A stretch of DNA of 32,688 nt from Anaeromyxobacter sp. PSR-1 (GCF_000964525.1 NZ_BAZG01000033.1:1-32688), one strand, 5' to 3'; numbered from the stretch's first letter, positions 1-11,182 are shown. Notes: generated by a model from the letters alone, not told the origin. Program-made: numbers and translations.

Positions 1-863
1 AGCGCCGCGCCGCCGGTGAGCGTCGCCTCGAGGCCGGCCTCGACCGCCTGCCAGGGCCCGCCGTCCACGCTGCGCAGCACGGTCCCGCGCAGCCCGAACG
101 CGAGCAGCGCGCGCCCGTCGCTCGCCAGGCCGAACAGGCTGCCGCCGTACGGGATGGGCACCGCCCGGAAGCGCCCGGCGGCGCGGTCGAGCCGCAGGAG
201 CAGGCCCTGCTCGCCGGCGAGGTAGAGCGCGCCGCGCGCCTCGAGGAGCGCGTGCAGGTGGAGCGCGCGCGGGTTGTCGAGCCGGTCGAGCCAAGGCGTC
301 CAGCTCCGTCCGCCGTCGCCGGTGGCGAGCGCGAGGCCGAACGCGCCCACCGCGAAGCCCTCGCGGCCGGCGGCGTCCATCCACACGTCGAGGAGCGGCT
401 GGTCCGGGCCGCGCGCCGCCAGGTCGCGCGCCTGGGCGAGCGCGGCCGGCGCGACGCGCCCGGCGCCTCCCTGCGCCCACCGGTCCAGCAGCTGCGCCAG
501 GCCGCGCCCGTCGAGCCGCCGCTCCCAGCGCGCGCCGCCGTCGTCGGTCGCGAGCACCACGCCGCCGTGGCCCACCGCCCACCCGAGCCGCGGCGAGGCG
601 AAGCGCACCGCGGTGAGGTCCTCGCTCACCGGCACCGCCGCCTGCGTCCAGCGCGCGCCGCCGTCGTCGGAGTAGACCGCCAGCCCGCGCTCGCCCACCG
701 CCACCAGGCGCGCGCCCGCGCGCGCCACCGAGAGCAGCGGCCGCCGCGCCGCGAGCGCGCTCGGGCCCGCGGGCAGGTCGAGCGGGTCCACGAACCCCGC
801 CGCGCCGGCGGGGGCCGCCGCGAGGAGCAGGCCCAGCGCCGCGACGTGGGCCCGGCCGCGCAT
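1..863 (-). CDS. YCF48/BNR-repeat secreted protein (partial, C-terminus outside window)
   Basis: An open minus-strand frame begins at ATG 863-861 and runs off the left edge. The N-terminus (MRGRAHVAALGLLLAAAPAGA) is a signal peptide, so the product is periplasmic or outer-membrane associated. The mature part has repeated blade-like motifs: 'VYSDDGGARW', 'ATDDGGARW' and 'ATGDGGRSW', each followed by a short beta stretch, with 'LGWAVGHGG' and 'REGFAVGAFG' between them. This is the pattern of YCF48/BNR beta-propellers (photosystem II stability factor HCF136-like). Its ATG overlaps the stop of the upstream DUF1329 gene (TGATG), so the two are probably translationally coupled. In other bacteria this trio often precedes an RND/MMPL transporter, which would lie to the left. 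Exact function is unknown. Confidence 0.8.
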   Translation of the reverse strand, partial: MRGRAHVAALGLLLAAAPAGAAGFVDPLDLPAGPSALAARRPLLSVARAGARLVAVGERGLAVYSDDGGARWTQAAVPVSEDLTAVRFASPRLGWAVGHGGVVLATDDGGARWERRLDGRGLAQLLDRWAQGGAGRVAPAALAQARDLAARGPDQPLLDVWMDAAGREGFAVGAFGLALATGDGGRSWTPWLDRLDNPRALHLHALLEARGALYLAGEQGLLLRLDRAAGRFRAVPIPYGGSLFGLASDGRALLAFGLRGTVLRSVDGGPWQAVEAGLEATLTGGAA

Positions 864-2209
864 CAGCGCAGGCCCGATCCCGCGAGCGCGTCCGCCGACC
901 ACTCGGCGTCGCCCGGGCAGGCGCCGGTGCGGATCCAGCCGTCCTTGCCGGGCCAGCTGTTGATGCCGTAGCCGCCGGTGGCGAGGTCGTAGTGCAGGAA
1001 CGCGTCGGCCCACATGGCCGGCACGTCGTAGCTCGGCGCCATGAACGCGATCCCCACGCGCCAGAGCTGCCCGCGGGCGTCGTACTGGTCGCTGGTCAGG
1101 ATCGCCCAGGTGTCCTCGTCGAGGTAGAAGACGCGCCGCGAGTAGACGTGGCGCTTGCCGGGCTTGAGCCGCGCGTCCACCACCCACACCCGGTGCAGCT
1201 CCCAGCGGAACAGCTCCGGGTTCACGAAGTGCTTGCGGAACAGCTCCTCCGGCCGCGCCTGGTAGGCGGCCCGGTACACGTTGTACGGGACGTAGATCTC
1301 CTTCTTCCCGACCAGCGTGAAGTCGAAGCGGTCCATGGCGCCGTTGAACAGCAGCGCGTCGTCGAAGGTCTGCGCGCCGGAGGTGGCGGCGTTGGGGGTG
1401 TCGTAGGCGAGGTCGGGCGCGAGCCGCACCCGGCGCTGGCCGGGCAGGTACTGCCAGGAGCGGCGGCCGCGCTCCAGGTAGTCGATCGGGTCCACCAGGA
1501 TGAAGCCCTCGCCGGCGCGGCGCGCGGGCGCCTCGTACTGGATGCGGAACCGGAAGTACACGTTGGGTGACTGCGTCTGCTCGGCCCAGTACGGGTAGTC
1601 CTCGATCACGCGCGCGGTGCTGGCGTGCGTGAGCCGGCCCGACGCCTCCATGCGGTAGGCGGAGATCCGCTTGTGGAGGCAGAGCCCGTTGAACCGCACC
1701 AGGTGGTTCCACATCGCCTCGTTGCCGGTCTTCGGGATGGGGAACGGGTAGGCCGCGCGGACGCCGGCGACCGAGAGGCCGCCGTGGGTCGTGTGGGCCG
1801 AGGTGGCGGCGCGCACGGTCTGCTCGGTGACGAACGCCGGGAACGCGGCGGTGCGGTGGGTGGGGTAGACGTCCATCCGGAAGCCCGGGTAGCGCGCCAG
1901 GAGCGCCTTCGCGCCCTCGGAGAGCCGGTCGGCGTGGCGGGCGGCGCTCGCGGCGTCGATGGAGAAGCGCGGGCGCTCCGCCGCGAAGGGATCCGGGCGG
2001 CTGCCGCTGCCCGCGACGAAGCCGGGCGGCGGCGTGGTGAGGCCGCCGGTGTACGGCGGGATGGCGCCGTCCGCGCTGCCCGCCCGCTCCGCGCCGAGCG
2101 CGGTGAGCGCCGTCCCGAGCTGCCGGGCCTCCTCCGGCGAGAGCGCCGGGGTGGCCGCGGGGAGCACCGCCGCCAGCAGCGCCGCGCACACCCGTTCACG
2201 CAAGGTCAT
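863..2209 (-). CDS. DUF1329 family outer-membrane-associated protein
   Basis: 448 residues with an N-terminal signal peptide (MTLRERVCAALLAAVLPAATPA). Length and motifs match DUF1329, a LolB-like fold family: 'SGRLTHASTARVIEDYPYWAEQ', 'YLPGQRRVRLAPDLAYDTPN', and a C-terminal section on the colour of 'WVVDARLKPGKRHVYSRR' and 'YLDEDTWAI'. The start is fixed by an ideal Shine-Dalgarno AGGAGG just before ATG 2209-2207; part of that site overlaps the TAG stop of the upstream DUF1302 gene. DUF1329 and DUF1302 proteins usually occur as a pair and are thought to act in the outer membrane, perhaps in lipid or hydrophobic-compound handling. The stop shares a base with the next start (TGATG). Confidence 0.88.
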   Translation of the reverse strand: MTLRERVCAALLAAVLPAATPALSPEEARQLGTALTALGAERAGSADGAIPPYTGGLTTPPPGFVAGSGSRPDPFAAERPRFSIDAASAARHADRLSEGAKALLARYPGFRMDVYPTHRTAAFPAFVTEQTVRAATSAHTTHGGLSVAGVRAAYPFPIPKTGNEAMWNHLVRFNGLCLHKRISAYRMEASGRLTHASTARVIEDYPYWAEQTQSPNVYFRFRIQYEAPARRAGEGFILVDPIDYLERGRRSWQYLPGQRRVRLAPDLAYDTPNAATSGAQTFDDALLFNGAMDRFDFTLVGKKEIYVPYNVYRAAYQARPEELFRKHFVNPELFRWELHRVWVVDARLKPGKRHVYSRRVFYLDEDTWAILTSDQYDARGQLWRVGIAFMAPSYDVPAMWADAFLHYDLATGGYGINSWPGKDGWIRTGACPGDAEWSADALAGSGLR

Positions 2210-2218
2210 GGCATCCTC

Positions 2219-4003
2219 CTAGAACGTGGTCTTCGCGGTGAGCGTCACGTTCCCGCGGCTCTTCAGGAGCGCGGGCAGCCCGTTCGCCGTGTTGATGGTG
2301 GCGCCGCCGTTCGTCTTGCCGAACCAGTCGGCGTAGCGCAGCTCCACGCGGTAGCGGCTCCGCAGGTCGAGGCCGGCGCCGGCGGTCCAGCTCCCGGAGG
2401 CCTGGTTCCCGCCCTGGCCCACCGGCGAGTTGCCGCGGACCGTCCACGAGACCGTCACCGGCACGTACAGGTCGGCGCCCGAGGCCACGCGGTACCAGGT
2501 GGGCGTGAGGCTCGCGCCCAGGCCCAGGTGGCCGCGGGTGGCGCAGCCGTCGTCGCGGGTGCGGGCGAGGCCGTTCTGGACCAGCACCGGATCCGGCCGG
2601 CACACGCCGTAGCCCTCGCCGTAGAACAGGTCCTCGTTGTCGGTGACGGTCAGCCGGCGGCTGAAGGTGAGCTCGAGCGCCCACGCGGCGCTCGAGAAGG
2701 CCCGGCCGCCGGGCACGACGCCCAGCAGGTTGACGAGCCCGTGCAGCGTGTCCCCGCGGGCCTGGTAGGAGCTGCCGATCTTGCGCGGCAGGCCGTGCGG
2801 GAACATCGCCCCCTCGAGCGGCGGCGCCGGGGCGACCGCGAACGCCGGGGACTGCGCCACGAGCGGCATGCGGTGGCGCCACGAGACCTCCGCGCCCACG
2901 CTCACCCCGAGCACCTGCTTCGCGAGGCTCGCGCCCACGAGGTCCACGTCGGCGCCGTAGTACTGCTGGTAGCGGAACGGCGACGGGAGCTCGGGGCTGA
3001 GCGGCCCCTGCGCGCCCGGGTTCCGGGTGAGCAGCACCGCGGCGAACTTGTCGGTGAAGCGCCGGTAGTAGAGCCCGAGCGTGCCGTCGAGCCAGGACGG
3101 CGCCCAGCGCAGCGCCACCCCGGCGTCGCCCGCCTGCCGCGGCCAGTTCACGCCGCCGTTCACCATGTACGCGCCGTTGCGGTACAGGCCGTCCGGCCCG
3201 TCGTAGGTCGCGTCGGAGGCGCCGAGGAACGTGCCGCCCTCCGGGTAGAGGAACGGCTGCCACTCCAGGAACACCTGCGCGGCGAGCGAGAGCGTGGGGG
3301 CGAGCTGGGCCTGCGCGGAGACGCTGGCGAGCGGCCGGAACAGCTCCTTCGGCTCGGCCCCGGGGTTCGCGAACGCCTTCTGCAGATCGAGCGGCATCTG
3401 CGCGTAGGCCACCGAGTGCGTGAGCCCCGCCTGCATGAGCGACTCGCCCCAGTAGACGGTGTGCCGGCCCGCCTTCACCGACACCGGGACGCCGCCGGCG
3501 CGGAGCTGCGCGAACGCGAACGCGTCGAGCAGCTCGCCCCACGGGCCGTGGTAGCGGCGGCGCACCACCTCGGTGAACTCGTCGTCCAGGTACGAGCCGG
3601 GGATCCCCTGCGCCACCACCCGCGGGCTGCGCGTCGCGCGCTCGTGCGCGTAGGCCTGGTCGTACCAGCCGGCCGCGCTGGCGCGGACGCCGAGGCGGCG
3701 CCGCCAGGAGGCGTCGAGCTCGGCGAGCACGTCGAGCCGGTTGGTGGTGAGGTCGCCCTGCGAGACGCTGTTCTCGCCCGCGGTGAAGGCGGCGTTGTCG
3801 CCGAGCCGGCGGCTCACGGCGTCCGTGCGCAGGCCGAGGTTGTAGCGGAGCGTGGTGTCGAGGCGGAGCTCGAGGTCGGGGACCCCGAGGTCCAGGTCCG
3901 TCGCGGTCGCGCGGGCGGGCGGGCCGAGCAGCGCGAGCGCGGCGGCGACGAGGCTCCAGCACGGCGAACGGACGGCGCCCAGGGCGACGAGCCGACGAGC
4001 CAT
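2219..4003 (-). CDS. DUF1302 family outer-membrane beta-barrel protein
   Basis: 594 residues from ATG 4003-4001, chosen because GGGGGGAGATCACC lies just upstream and a signal sequence follows (MARRLVALGAVRSPCWSL...PPARA). An open frame extends further upstream but is only high-GC read-through. After the signal the protein has many alternating beta strands with Tyr/Trp/Arg girdles ('LRLDTTLRYNLGLRTDA', 'GLYYRRFTDKFA', 'YRVELRYADWFGKT') and ends in Phe (TAKTTF), typical of outer-membrane barrels. 'AGRHTVYWGESLMQAG' is a DUF1302 hallmark region. It heads the operon with DUF1329 and the YCF48-like gene. A substrate cannot be told from sequence. Confidence 0.86.
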   Translation of the reverse strand: MARRLVALGAVRSPCWSLVAAALALLGPPARATATDLDLGVPDLELRLDTTLRYNLGLRTDAVSRRLGDNAAFTAGENSVSQGDLTTNRLDVLAELDASWRRRLGVRASAAGWYDQAYAHERATRSPRVVAQGIPGSYLDDEFTEVVRRRYHGPWGELLDAFAFAQLRAGGVPVSVKAGRHTVYWGESLMQAGLTHSVAYAQMPLDLQKAFANPGAEPKELFRPLASVSAQAQLAPTLSLAAQVFLEWQPFLYPEGGTFLGASDATYDGPDGLYRNGAYMVNGGVNWPRQAGDAGVALRWAPSWLDGTLGLYYRRFTDKFAAVLLTRNPGAQGPLSPELPSPFRYQQYYGADVDLVGASLAKQVLGVSVGAEVSWRHRMPLVAQSPAFAVAPAPPLEGAMFPHGLPRKIGSSYQARGDTLHGLVNLLGVVPGGRAFSSAAWALELTFSRRLTVTDNEDLFYGEGYGVCRPDPVLVQNGLARTRDDGCATRGHLGLGASLTPTWYRVASGADLYVPVTVSWTVRGNSPVGQGGNQASGSWTAGAGLDLRSRYRVELRYADWFGKTNGGATINTANGLPALLKSRGNVTLTAKTTF

Positions 4004-4295
4004 GGTGATCTCCCCCCTGGGCGAGCACCGTAGCGCTCGCTCCGCTCGGGGGAATTGATCCGGCGTAGACGGCGCGTGCAATCCGGTGCGCCAATCGGAC
4101 GCGCGGCACGGTGGCGCGCGGCGCTCCGCCGGAGGGGGCGACCCGGCGGGCGCGCGGAGGGCCCTGCGCCCGAACCGGCGCTTACGGCCCATTCGCTCCG
4201 CGTATGCCCCGGCCTCGTGCCCATGTCGGGCTCGATCGCGGCCCGGGCGCCGCCTTACAAGGCACGGGAACCCGCAGTGCTCGAGAGGAACCGCC
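4004..4295. other. Divergent intergenic region
   Basis: This stretch separates the minus-strand DUF1302 operon from the plus-strand VOC gene and must hold both promoters. I see no convincing -35/-10 pair and no gene. The longer reading frames crossing it lack coding character or a ribosome site. Confidence 0.5.
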
Positions 4296-4787
4296 ATGGC
4301 GACCACGAAGCCCATGCCCCAGGGACCGCGCACGCTCACGCCGAGCCTGGTGCTGCGCGACTGCGCGAAGGCGATCGAGTTCTACAAGAAGGCGCTCGGC
4401 GCCCAGGAGCTGCGGCGCATGCCCTCGCCGGACGGGAAGCAGATCTGGCACGCCGAGCTCCGGATCGGCGACTCGGTCTTCTACCTGAACGACGAGATGC
4501 CCGGGATGGGCGCGGCGGCGCCGACCGCGGAGCACCCCGCGCCCACCACCTTCTGGATCCGGGCCGAGGACTGCGACGCCGCCCACCGCCGCGCCACCCA
4601 GGCCGGCGCGAGGTCCACGATGGAGCCGGCCGACATGTTCTGGGGCGACCGCTGCGCCGGCATCACCGATCCGTTCGGCTACTCCTGGTCCTTCGCCACG
4701 CACGTGAAGGACATGACCGACGAGGAGATGCGGCGCGCCGGCGCCGAGTTCGCGCGCCAGTGGGAGCAGCAGCACCCGGGCGCGTGA
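4296..4787 (+). CDS. VOC-family (PhnB/glyoxalase-like) protein
   Basis: 163 residues. The start is set by GAGAGGAA eight bases before ATG 4296. The sequence carries two vicinal-oxygen-chelate half-modules: 'LTPSLVLRDCAKAIEFYKKALGA' in the first, and 'TTFWIRAEDCDAAHRRATQAGA' with 'FWGDRCAGITDPFGYSWSFATH' in the second. The 'MFWGDRCAGITDPFGYSW' tail matches PhnB-like or 3-demethylubiquinone-9 3-methyltransferase-like VOC proteins. Likely cytoplasmic and metal-binding; substrate unknown. It lies 165 bases before ettA on the same strand but shows no functional link to it. Confidence 0.85.
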   Translation: MATTKPMPQGPRTLTPSLVLRDCAKAIEFYKKALGAQELRRMPSPDGKQIWHAELRIGDSVFYLNDEMPGMGAAAPTAEHPAPTTFWIRAEDCDAAHRRATQAGARSTMEPADMFWGDRCAGITDPFGYSWSFATHVKDMTDEEMRRAGAEFARQWEQQHPGA

Positions 4788-4952
4788 CCGGGCGCGACGC
4801 CGGGGGTGCGGAGGGCCGGGCAGGGGCGAGCGCGCCCCGCCGGCCCTCTCGCCGTCTCCGGCCCGCGGCACCCGCGCAGCGCATCCCGCGGCGCGCGGGC
4901 AGGTTTTCGGGTAGATTCCCGCGCCTTCCCCCATCCCGAGAGAACGCGCGAA

Positions 4953-6617
<1,665 letters not shown>

Positions 6618-6630
6618 CGGCCCCGGGCCA

Positions 6631-6665
6631 CCCGCTCATGGTTCGACGGGCTCACCATGAGCGGG
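6631..6665 (+). terminator. Long perfect hairpin after ettA (possible bidirectional terminator)
   Basis: Perfect 12-base arms CCCGCTCATGGT (6631-6642) and ACCATGAGCGGG (6654-6665) enclose an 11-base loop. It starts 13 bases after the ettA stop, between convergent genes. There is no T tract, so it is not a classical intrinsic terminator; it may block read-through or protect the 3' end. It runs into the 26-bp repeat array. Confidence 0.5.
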
Positions 6666-6788
6666 CTTCCGTCCCGCTCACCACGAGCGGGCTTCCGTCC
6701 CGCTCACCACGAGCGGGCTTCCGTCCCGCTCACCACGAGCGGGCTTCCGTCCGGCTCACCATGAGCGGGCTTCCGCCCCGCTCACCCC
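6659..6788. repeat. Five-copy 26-bp tandem repeat of hairpin units
   Basis: Units begin at 6659, 6685, 6711, 6737 and 6763. Copies 1-3 are identical; copies 4 and 5 differ by a few bases. Each unit holds a 7-base inverted repeat, GAGCGGG and CCCGCTC around CTTCCGT, then ACCAC/ACCAT. Neighbouring units can also pair in the alternative register CCCGCTC-ACCAC-GAGCGGG. The block is flanked by an imperfect inverted pair, TCGACGGGCTC (6643-6653) and GAGCCTGTCGA (6789-6799). It occupies the gap between convergent ettA and the ABC permease gene. Confidence 0.9.
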
Positions 6789-6825
6789 GAGCCTGTCGAG
6801 GGGCGAGCGGGTGCGAAGTCCGGAG

Positions 6826-7629
6826 CTACCGCTCCTTGCGGTAGAGCCGCATCGCGATCGGCGCGACCGCGACCACGATCACGAGCGACGCCAGCAGCGT
6901 CCAGCTCACGTCGGCCCCGGCCGGCCGCCCGTGCATCAGGTCGCGCGACGCGTTTGCGAGGTGCGTCACCGGGTTGTGCCGGACGACGCCCTGGAGCCAG
7001 CCCGGCATCGTGCCCAGGCCCACGAAGATGTCGCTCGCGAACGTGAGCGGCATCAGGAACACGAAGCTCGTGGTCATGACCGACTCGGGCGTGCGCACCA
7101 GCATGCCCACCACGATCCAGAGCCAGGACAGCGCGAAGCTGAACACCAGCACCAGCGCGACCGCCGCGAGGACGCCGGCCGCCCCGCCCTGCGGCCGGAA
7201 GCCGAGGATGAACCCCACCACCAGGATCACCGCGGCGGCCACCGAGTAGCGGAACACGTCCCCCGCCAGCGCGCCCAGCAGCGGCGCCGGCTGCCACATG
7301 GGCAGCGAGCGGAACCGGTCGTACAGGCCCTTGCGGATGTCCGAGTTGAGCCCCACGCCCGTGTAGACGGTGATGAACAGGACCGTCTGCACCAGCACGC
7401 CCGGGACCAGGTACTGCACGTACTGCCGCGGCGAGCCGGCGAGCGCGCCGCCGAAGATGAACGTGAACAGCAGCGTGAACATGATCGGCGTGACGGTCAC
7501 GTCGAAGAGCTGGAAGGGGACGTGCTTGATCTTCAGCATCGCCCGCCAGGCCAGCGTCAGCACCGCCGACGCGGCCGAGGCCGGGCGCGGCCGCGCGCGG
7601 ATCGCGAGCGCCTCGTGGACCGCGTTCAT
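6826..7629 (-). CDS. ABC-2 type transporter permease (DrrB-like)
   Basis: 267 residues with about six hydrophobic segments, e.g. 'PIMFTLLFTFIFGGAL', 'LVPGVLVQTVLFITVYTGVG', 'VAAAVILVVGFILGF' and 'LLASLVIVVAVAPIAMRLY'. The ABC-2 permease hallmarks 'YVQYLVPGVLVQ', 'DIRKGLYDRFRSLPMW' and 'FVFLMPLTFASDIFVG' are present, as in daunorubicin-resistance DrrB. ATG 7629-7627 overlaps the TGA of the upstream ATPase gene (ATGA), so the two are coupled. It would form the membrane part of a drug, lipid or polyketide exporter; the substrate cannot be read from sequence. Confidence 0.9.
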   Translation of the reverse strand: MNAVHEALAIRARPRPASAASAVLTLAWRAMLKIKHVPFQLFDVTVTPIMFTLLFTFIFGGALAGSPRQYVQYLVPGVLVQTVLFITVYTGVGLNSDIRKGLYDRFRSLPMWQPAPLLGALAGDVFRYSVAAAVILVVGFILGFRPQGGAAGVLAAVALVLVFSFALSWLWIVVGMLVRTPESVMTTSFVFLMPLTFASDIFVGLGTMPGWLQGVVRHNPVTHLANASRDLMHGRPAGADVSWTLLASLVIVVAVAPIAMRLYRKER

Positions 7630-8603
7630 CGGCTCGCCTCCTCGCCGTCCGCGCCCACCACCGCCTCGACCGGCCGGCCGGTGAGCGCCAGGAACACCTC
7701 GTCCAGGCTCGGGTTGCCGACCGTCACCTCGGCGACCTCGATGCCGCCCTCGCTCAGCGCCGTGAGCACCGCGCCCGCCTGCGCCGCCCCCTCGAGCCGC
7801 GCCGCGACCTCCGCCGGCTCCGACCCCGGCATGACGCCGTCGCCCAGCACCCGGGTGATCACCTGCTGGGCGGCGAGGCGCTGGCCCGCGTCGGCCAGGC
7901 GCAGCCGCAGCGCGTTCGCGCCCACCGACGCCTTCAGCTCGCGGCTCGTGCCCTCCGCGATGACGCGGCCGTGATCGACGACCGCCATGCGCTCCGCCAG
8001 CCGGTCGGCCTCGTCGAGGTACTGGGTGGTGAGGAGCACCGTGGTGCCCGCGGCCGCGATGCGGCGGACGAGCTCCCACACCTGCGTGCGGCTGCGCGGG
8101 TCGAGGCCGGTGGTGGGCTCGTCGAGGAACAGGATCTCCGGGACGGTCACGAGGCTCGCGGCGATGTCGATGCGCCGCCGCTCGCCGCCGGAGTAGGTCT
8201 GCACCTGCCTGCCCGCCGCCTCGTCGAGCCCGAACGCCTCGAGCAGCTCCGTGGCGCGGCGCCGCGCGTCGCGCCAGGAGAGGCCCAGCAGGCGGCCCAC
8301 CAGCACCAGGTTCTCCTGACCGGAGAGGTCCTCGTCCACCGAGGCGAACTGGCCGGTCAGGCTCACCTTGCTGCGGACCGCGGCGGGCTCCCGGGCGGCG
8401 TCGTGGCCGAGCACGATGGCGCGGCCGGCGGTCGGCCGGAGCAGGGTGGCGAGGATGCGGATGGTCGTCGTCTTGCCCGCGCCGTTCGGGCCCAGCAGCC
8501 CGTAGACGGAGCCGCGCCGGATGGCGAGGTCCACGCCGTTCAGCGCGTGCGTCGCGCCGAAGTGCTTCACCAACCCGTCGGTCTCGATCGCGTTCGTGGT
8601 CAT
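7626..8603 (-). CDS. ABC transporter ATP-binding protein (DrrA-like)
   Basis: 325 residues from ATG 8603-8601, just before the domain start '[12 protein letters not shown]'. Walker A GPNGAGKT (about 38-45), signature YSGGERRR, Walker [13 protein letters not shown] and the H-loop neighbourhood '[20 protein letters not shown]' are all present. The C-terminal extension with '[15 protein letters not shown]' is typical of the DrrA branch that powers ABC-2 exporters. The ribosome site is weak, and upstream ATG 8687 is a possible alternative start. It forms one transcription unit with the overlapping permease gene. Confidence 0.92.
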   Translation of the reverse strand: MTTNAIETDGLVKHFGATHALNGVDLAIRRGSVYGLLGPNGAGKTTTIRILATLLRPTAGRAIVLGHDAAREPAAVRSKVSLTGQFASVDEDLSGQENLVLVGRLLGLSWRDARRRATELLEAFGLDEAAGRQVQTYSGGERRRIDIAASLVTVPEILFLDEPTTGLDPRSRTQVWELVRRIAAAGTTVLLTTQYLDEADRLAERMAVVDHGRVIAEGTSRELKASVGANALRLRLADAGQRLAAQQVITRVLGDGVMPGSEPAEVAARLEGAAQAGAVLTALSEGGIEVAEVTVGNPSLDEVFLALTGRPVEAVVGADGEEASR

Positions 8604-8663
8604 CGTGGGCTGCGGCCCGGGTCCCGACCCGCACGCGCGGGCACTCCGCCCGGGGAGCAGGTA

Positions 8664-8683
8664 GCCCGTAGGTATAGACGGGC
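8664..8683 (-). promoter_or_regulatory. Inverted repeat, candidate operator of the ABC exporter operon
   Basis: GCCCGT - 8 bases - ACGGGC lies about 60 bases upstream of the ATPase start. Its AT-richer centre (AGGTATAG) could overlap a -10 element (TATACC on the minus strand). It sits in the 279-base divergent gap to the RibD-like gene (8604-8882), where I see no gene. No regulator is encoded beside it. Confidence 0.3.
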
Positions 8684-8882
8684 ACACCCGCGCGCCGCCA
8701 CGCCGATGCGCCAGGCGCGCGGCATCGGCGCGTTCACCCCATCCGGACGGTGCCGACCCGGCGCGGTCGCCCTACCCGTGTGAACCAGATCGTCCCCGTA
8801 TCCTCCGGTCCCGCTCCCGCGTCCTCGTCCGAAGGCGCAGATCGCGCCGGCGGCGCCGGCGCGCAACAGGAGGAGTCACCGC

Positions 8883-9545
8883 ATGTCGAAGCTTCGCGTG
8901 AACGCATTCTCGATCTCCATCGACGGCTACGGCGCCGGCCCGGACCAGTCGCTGGAGAACCCGCTCGGCGTCGGCGGGATGGCGCTGCACAGGTGGGTCC
9001 TCGACACCCGCACCTTCCAGCGGATGCACGGGGATGGCGCCGGGACGCCCGGCGCCGAGGCCGGCCGGCGGGGCGTGGACGACGACCTCGCCGCGCGCAG
9101 CTTCGAGAACGTCGGCGCCTGGATCCTCGGGCGCAACATGTTCGCCCCGTCGCGCGGCCCCTGGCCCGACGACGGCTGGAAGGGCTGGTGGGGCGAGAAC
9201 CCCGTGTACCACGTGCCGGTGTTCGTGCTGACGCACCACGCGCGCCCGCCGCTCGAGATGCAGGGCGGGACCACCTTCCACTTCGTCACCGACGGCATCC
9301 ACGCCGCGCTCGAGCGGGCGAAGGAGGCCGCCCGCGGCAAGGACGTCCGCCTCGGTGGCGGGGTCGCGACCGTCCGCCAGTACCTCGCCGCCCGGCTCGT
9401 GGATGAGCTGCACCTCGCCATCTCGCCGGTGCTGCTGGGGCGGGGCGAGCACCTGCTCGCCGGCATCGACACGGCCGCGCTCGGGTACCGCTGCACCGAG
9501 CACGTCGCCTCGGAGCACGCGCTGCACGTGGTGCTGACCAGGTAG
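8883..9545 (+). CDS. Dihydrofolate reductase-family (RibD C-terminal-like) protein
   Basis: 220 residues with a strong ribosome site (AGGAGG) 8 bases before ATG 8883. The fold markers are 'LRVNAFSISIDGYGAG' at the N-terminus, 'FENVGAWILGRNMFAP', 'VYHVPVFVLTHHARPP', 'FVTDGIHAALERAKEAA' and 'VRLGGGVATVRQYLAARLVDELHLAISPVLLG'. These are typical of the RibD_C/DHFR-like superfamily, an NADPH-dependent reductase fold. Many stand-alone members such as the YyaP/YwjB group have no known substrate. It is divergent from the ABC exporter operon and seems to be a single-gene unit. Confidence 0.88.
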   Translation: MSKLRVNAFSISIDGYGAGPDQSLENPLGVGGMALHRWVLDTRTFQRMHGDGAGTPGAEAGRRGVDDDLAARSFENVGAWILGRNMFAPSRGPWPDDGWKGWWGENPVYHVPVFVLTHHARPPLEMQGGTTFHFVTDGIHAALERAKEAARGKDVRLGGGVATVRQYLAARLVDELHLAISPVLLGRGEHLLAGIDTAALGYRCTEHVASEHALHVVLTR

Positions 9546-9581
9546 GTCGGCGTAGGACGCTCGACCCGTGGGCCGAGCCGT

Positions 9582-10033
<452 letters not shown>

Positions 10034-10037
<4 letters not shown>

Positions 10038-11179
10038 CGCGCCCGCCCGGCGGTCGGCCGCTCGACCGTCACCGCGCAGTTCGCGACCTTCGCGATCTCG
10101 CCGGTCTCGCCGGGGAACCACCGATCGCGCAGCCGGAGCGCGACGTTCACGAGACCGATGAGTACCGGGACCTCGACCAGGGGGCCGATCACCGCGGCGA
10201 AGGCGGCGCCGTGCGCCATGCCGAAGGTGGCGACCGCGACGGCGATGGCGAGCTCGAAGTTGTTCGAGGCGGCGGTGAACGAGAGCGTGGCGGTCTGCCC
10301 GTAGGTCGCGCCCACCTTCCGGCTCATCCAGAAGGACACGAAGAACATGAGCAGGAAGTAGACGAGCAGCGGGACGGCGATCCGCACCACGTCGAGCGGC
10401 ACCTGCACGATGGTCTCGCCCTTCAGCGAGAACATCACCACGATGGTGAAGAGCAGGGCGACGAGCGTGATGGGCGAGATGCGCGGGATGAAGACCCTGC
10501 GGTACCACTCCTCGCCCTTCAGCGCCCGCAGCCCGAAGCGGCTCGCCATCCCGGCGATGAACGGGATGCCGAGGTAGACGAAGACGCTCCGGGCGATCTC
10601 GCCGATGGTGATGTGCACCTCGGCGCCGCGCACGCCGAGCCAGCCGGGCAGCACCGTGATGAAGATCCAGGCGTAGACCGAGAAGAACAGCACCTGGAAG
10701 ATCGAGTTGAACGCGACCAGGCCGGCGCAGTACTCGGTGTCGCCCTTCGCGAGGTCGTTCCACACGATCACCATCGCGATGCAGCGCGCGAGGCCGATGA
10801 GGATGAGCCCGACCATGTACTCCGGGCGATCGCGGAGGAAGATCACCGCGAGGGCGAACATCAGGATCGGGCCGACGATCCAGTTCTGCACCAGCGAGAG
10901 CGCCAGCACCTTGCCGTTCCGGAAGACCCGGGGGAGCTCCTCGTAGCGGACCTTCGCGAGCGGCGGGTACATCATCAGGATGAGCCCGATCGCGATCGGG
11001 ATGGAGGTCGTCCCCACCGACATCCGGTCGAGCATCGGCACGACGCCGGGAACGAGGAACCCGAGCGCCACGCCCGCGCCCATGGCGAGGAAGATCCAGA
11101 GCGTCAGGTAGCGGTCGAGGAAGGAGAGGTGGCGGGCGACGCCGGCGCGGGCCGGGGCGGCGAGGTTCGCTTCGGACAT
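10034..11179 (-). CDS. acr3: ACR3-family arsenite efflux permease
   Basis: 381 residues with about ten membrane segments. Family markers: '[20 protein letters not shown]', '[19 protein letters not shown]', '[20 protein letters not shown]' with the essential cysteine (C133), '[19 protein letters not shown]' and '[18 protein letters not shown]' with the conserved glutamate. It exports arsenite using the proton gradient. It begins three bases after the arsR stop, and its own stop overlaps arsC, giving the order arsR-acr3-arsC. Confidence 0.96.
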
Positions 11180-11182
11180 GAT

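Noticed and set aside
1625-4033. Very long plus-strand open frame opposite the DUF1302/DUF1329 genes
   Set aside because: Arg/Ala/Gly/Val/Glu-rich product without domains; a mirror frame created by high GC. The minus-strand genes have signal peptides, ribosome sites and family motifs.
6659-6788. CRISPR array
   Set aside because: The 26-bp units are directly tandem with no unique spacers, and there are no cas genes.
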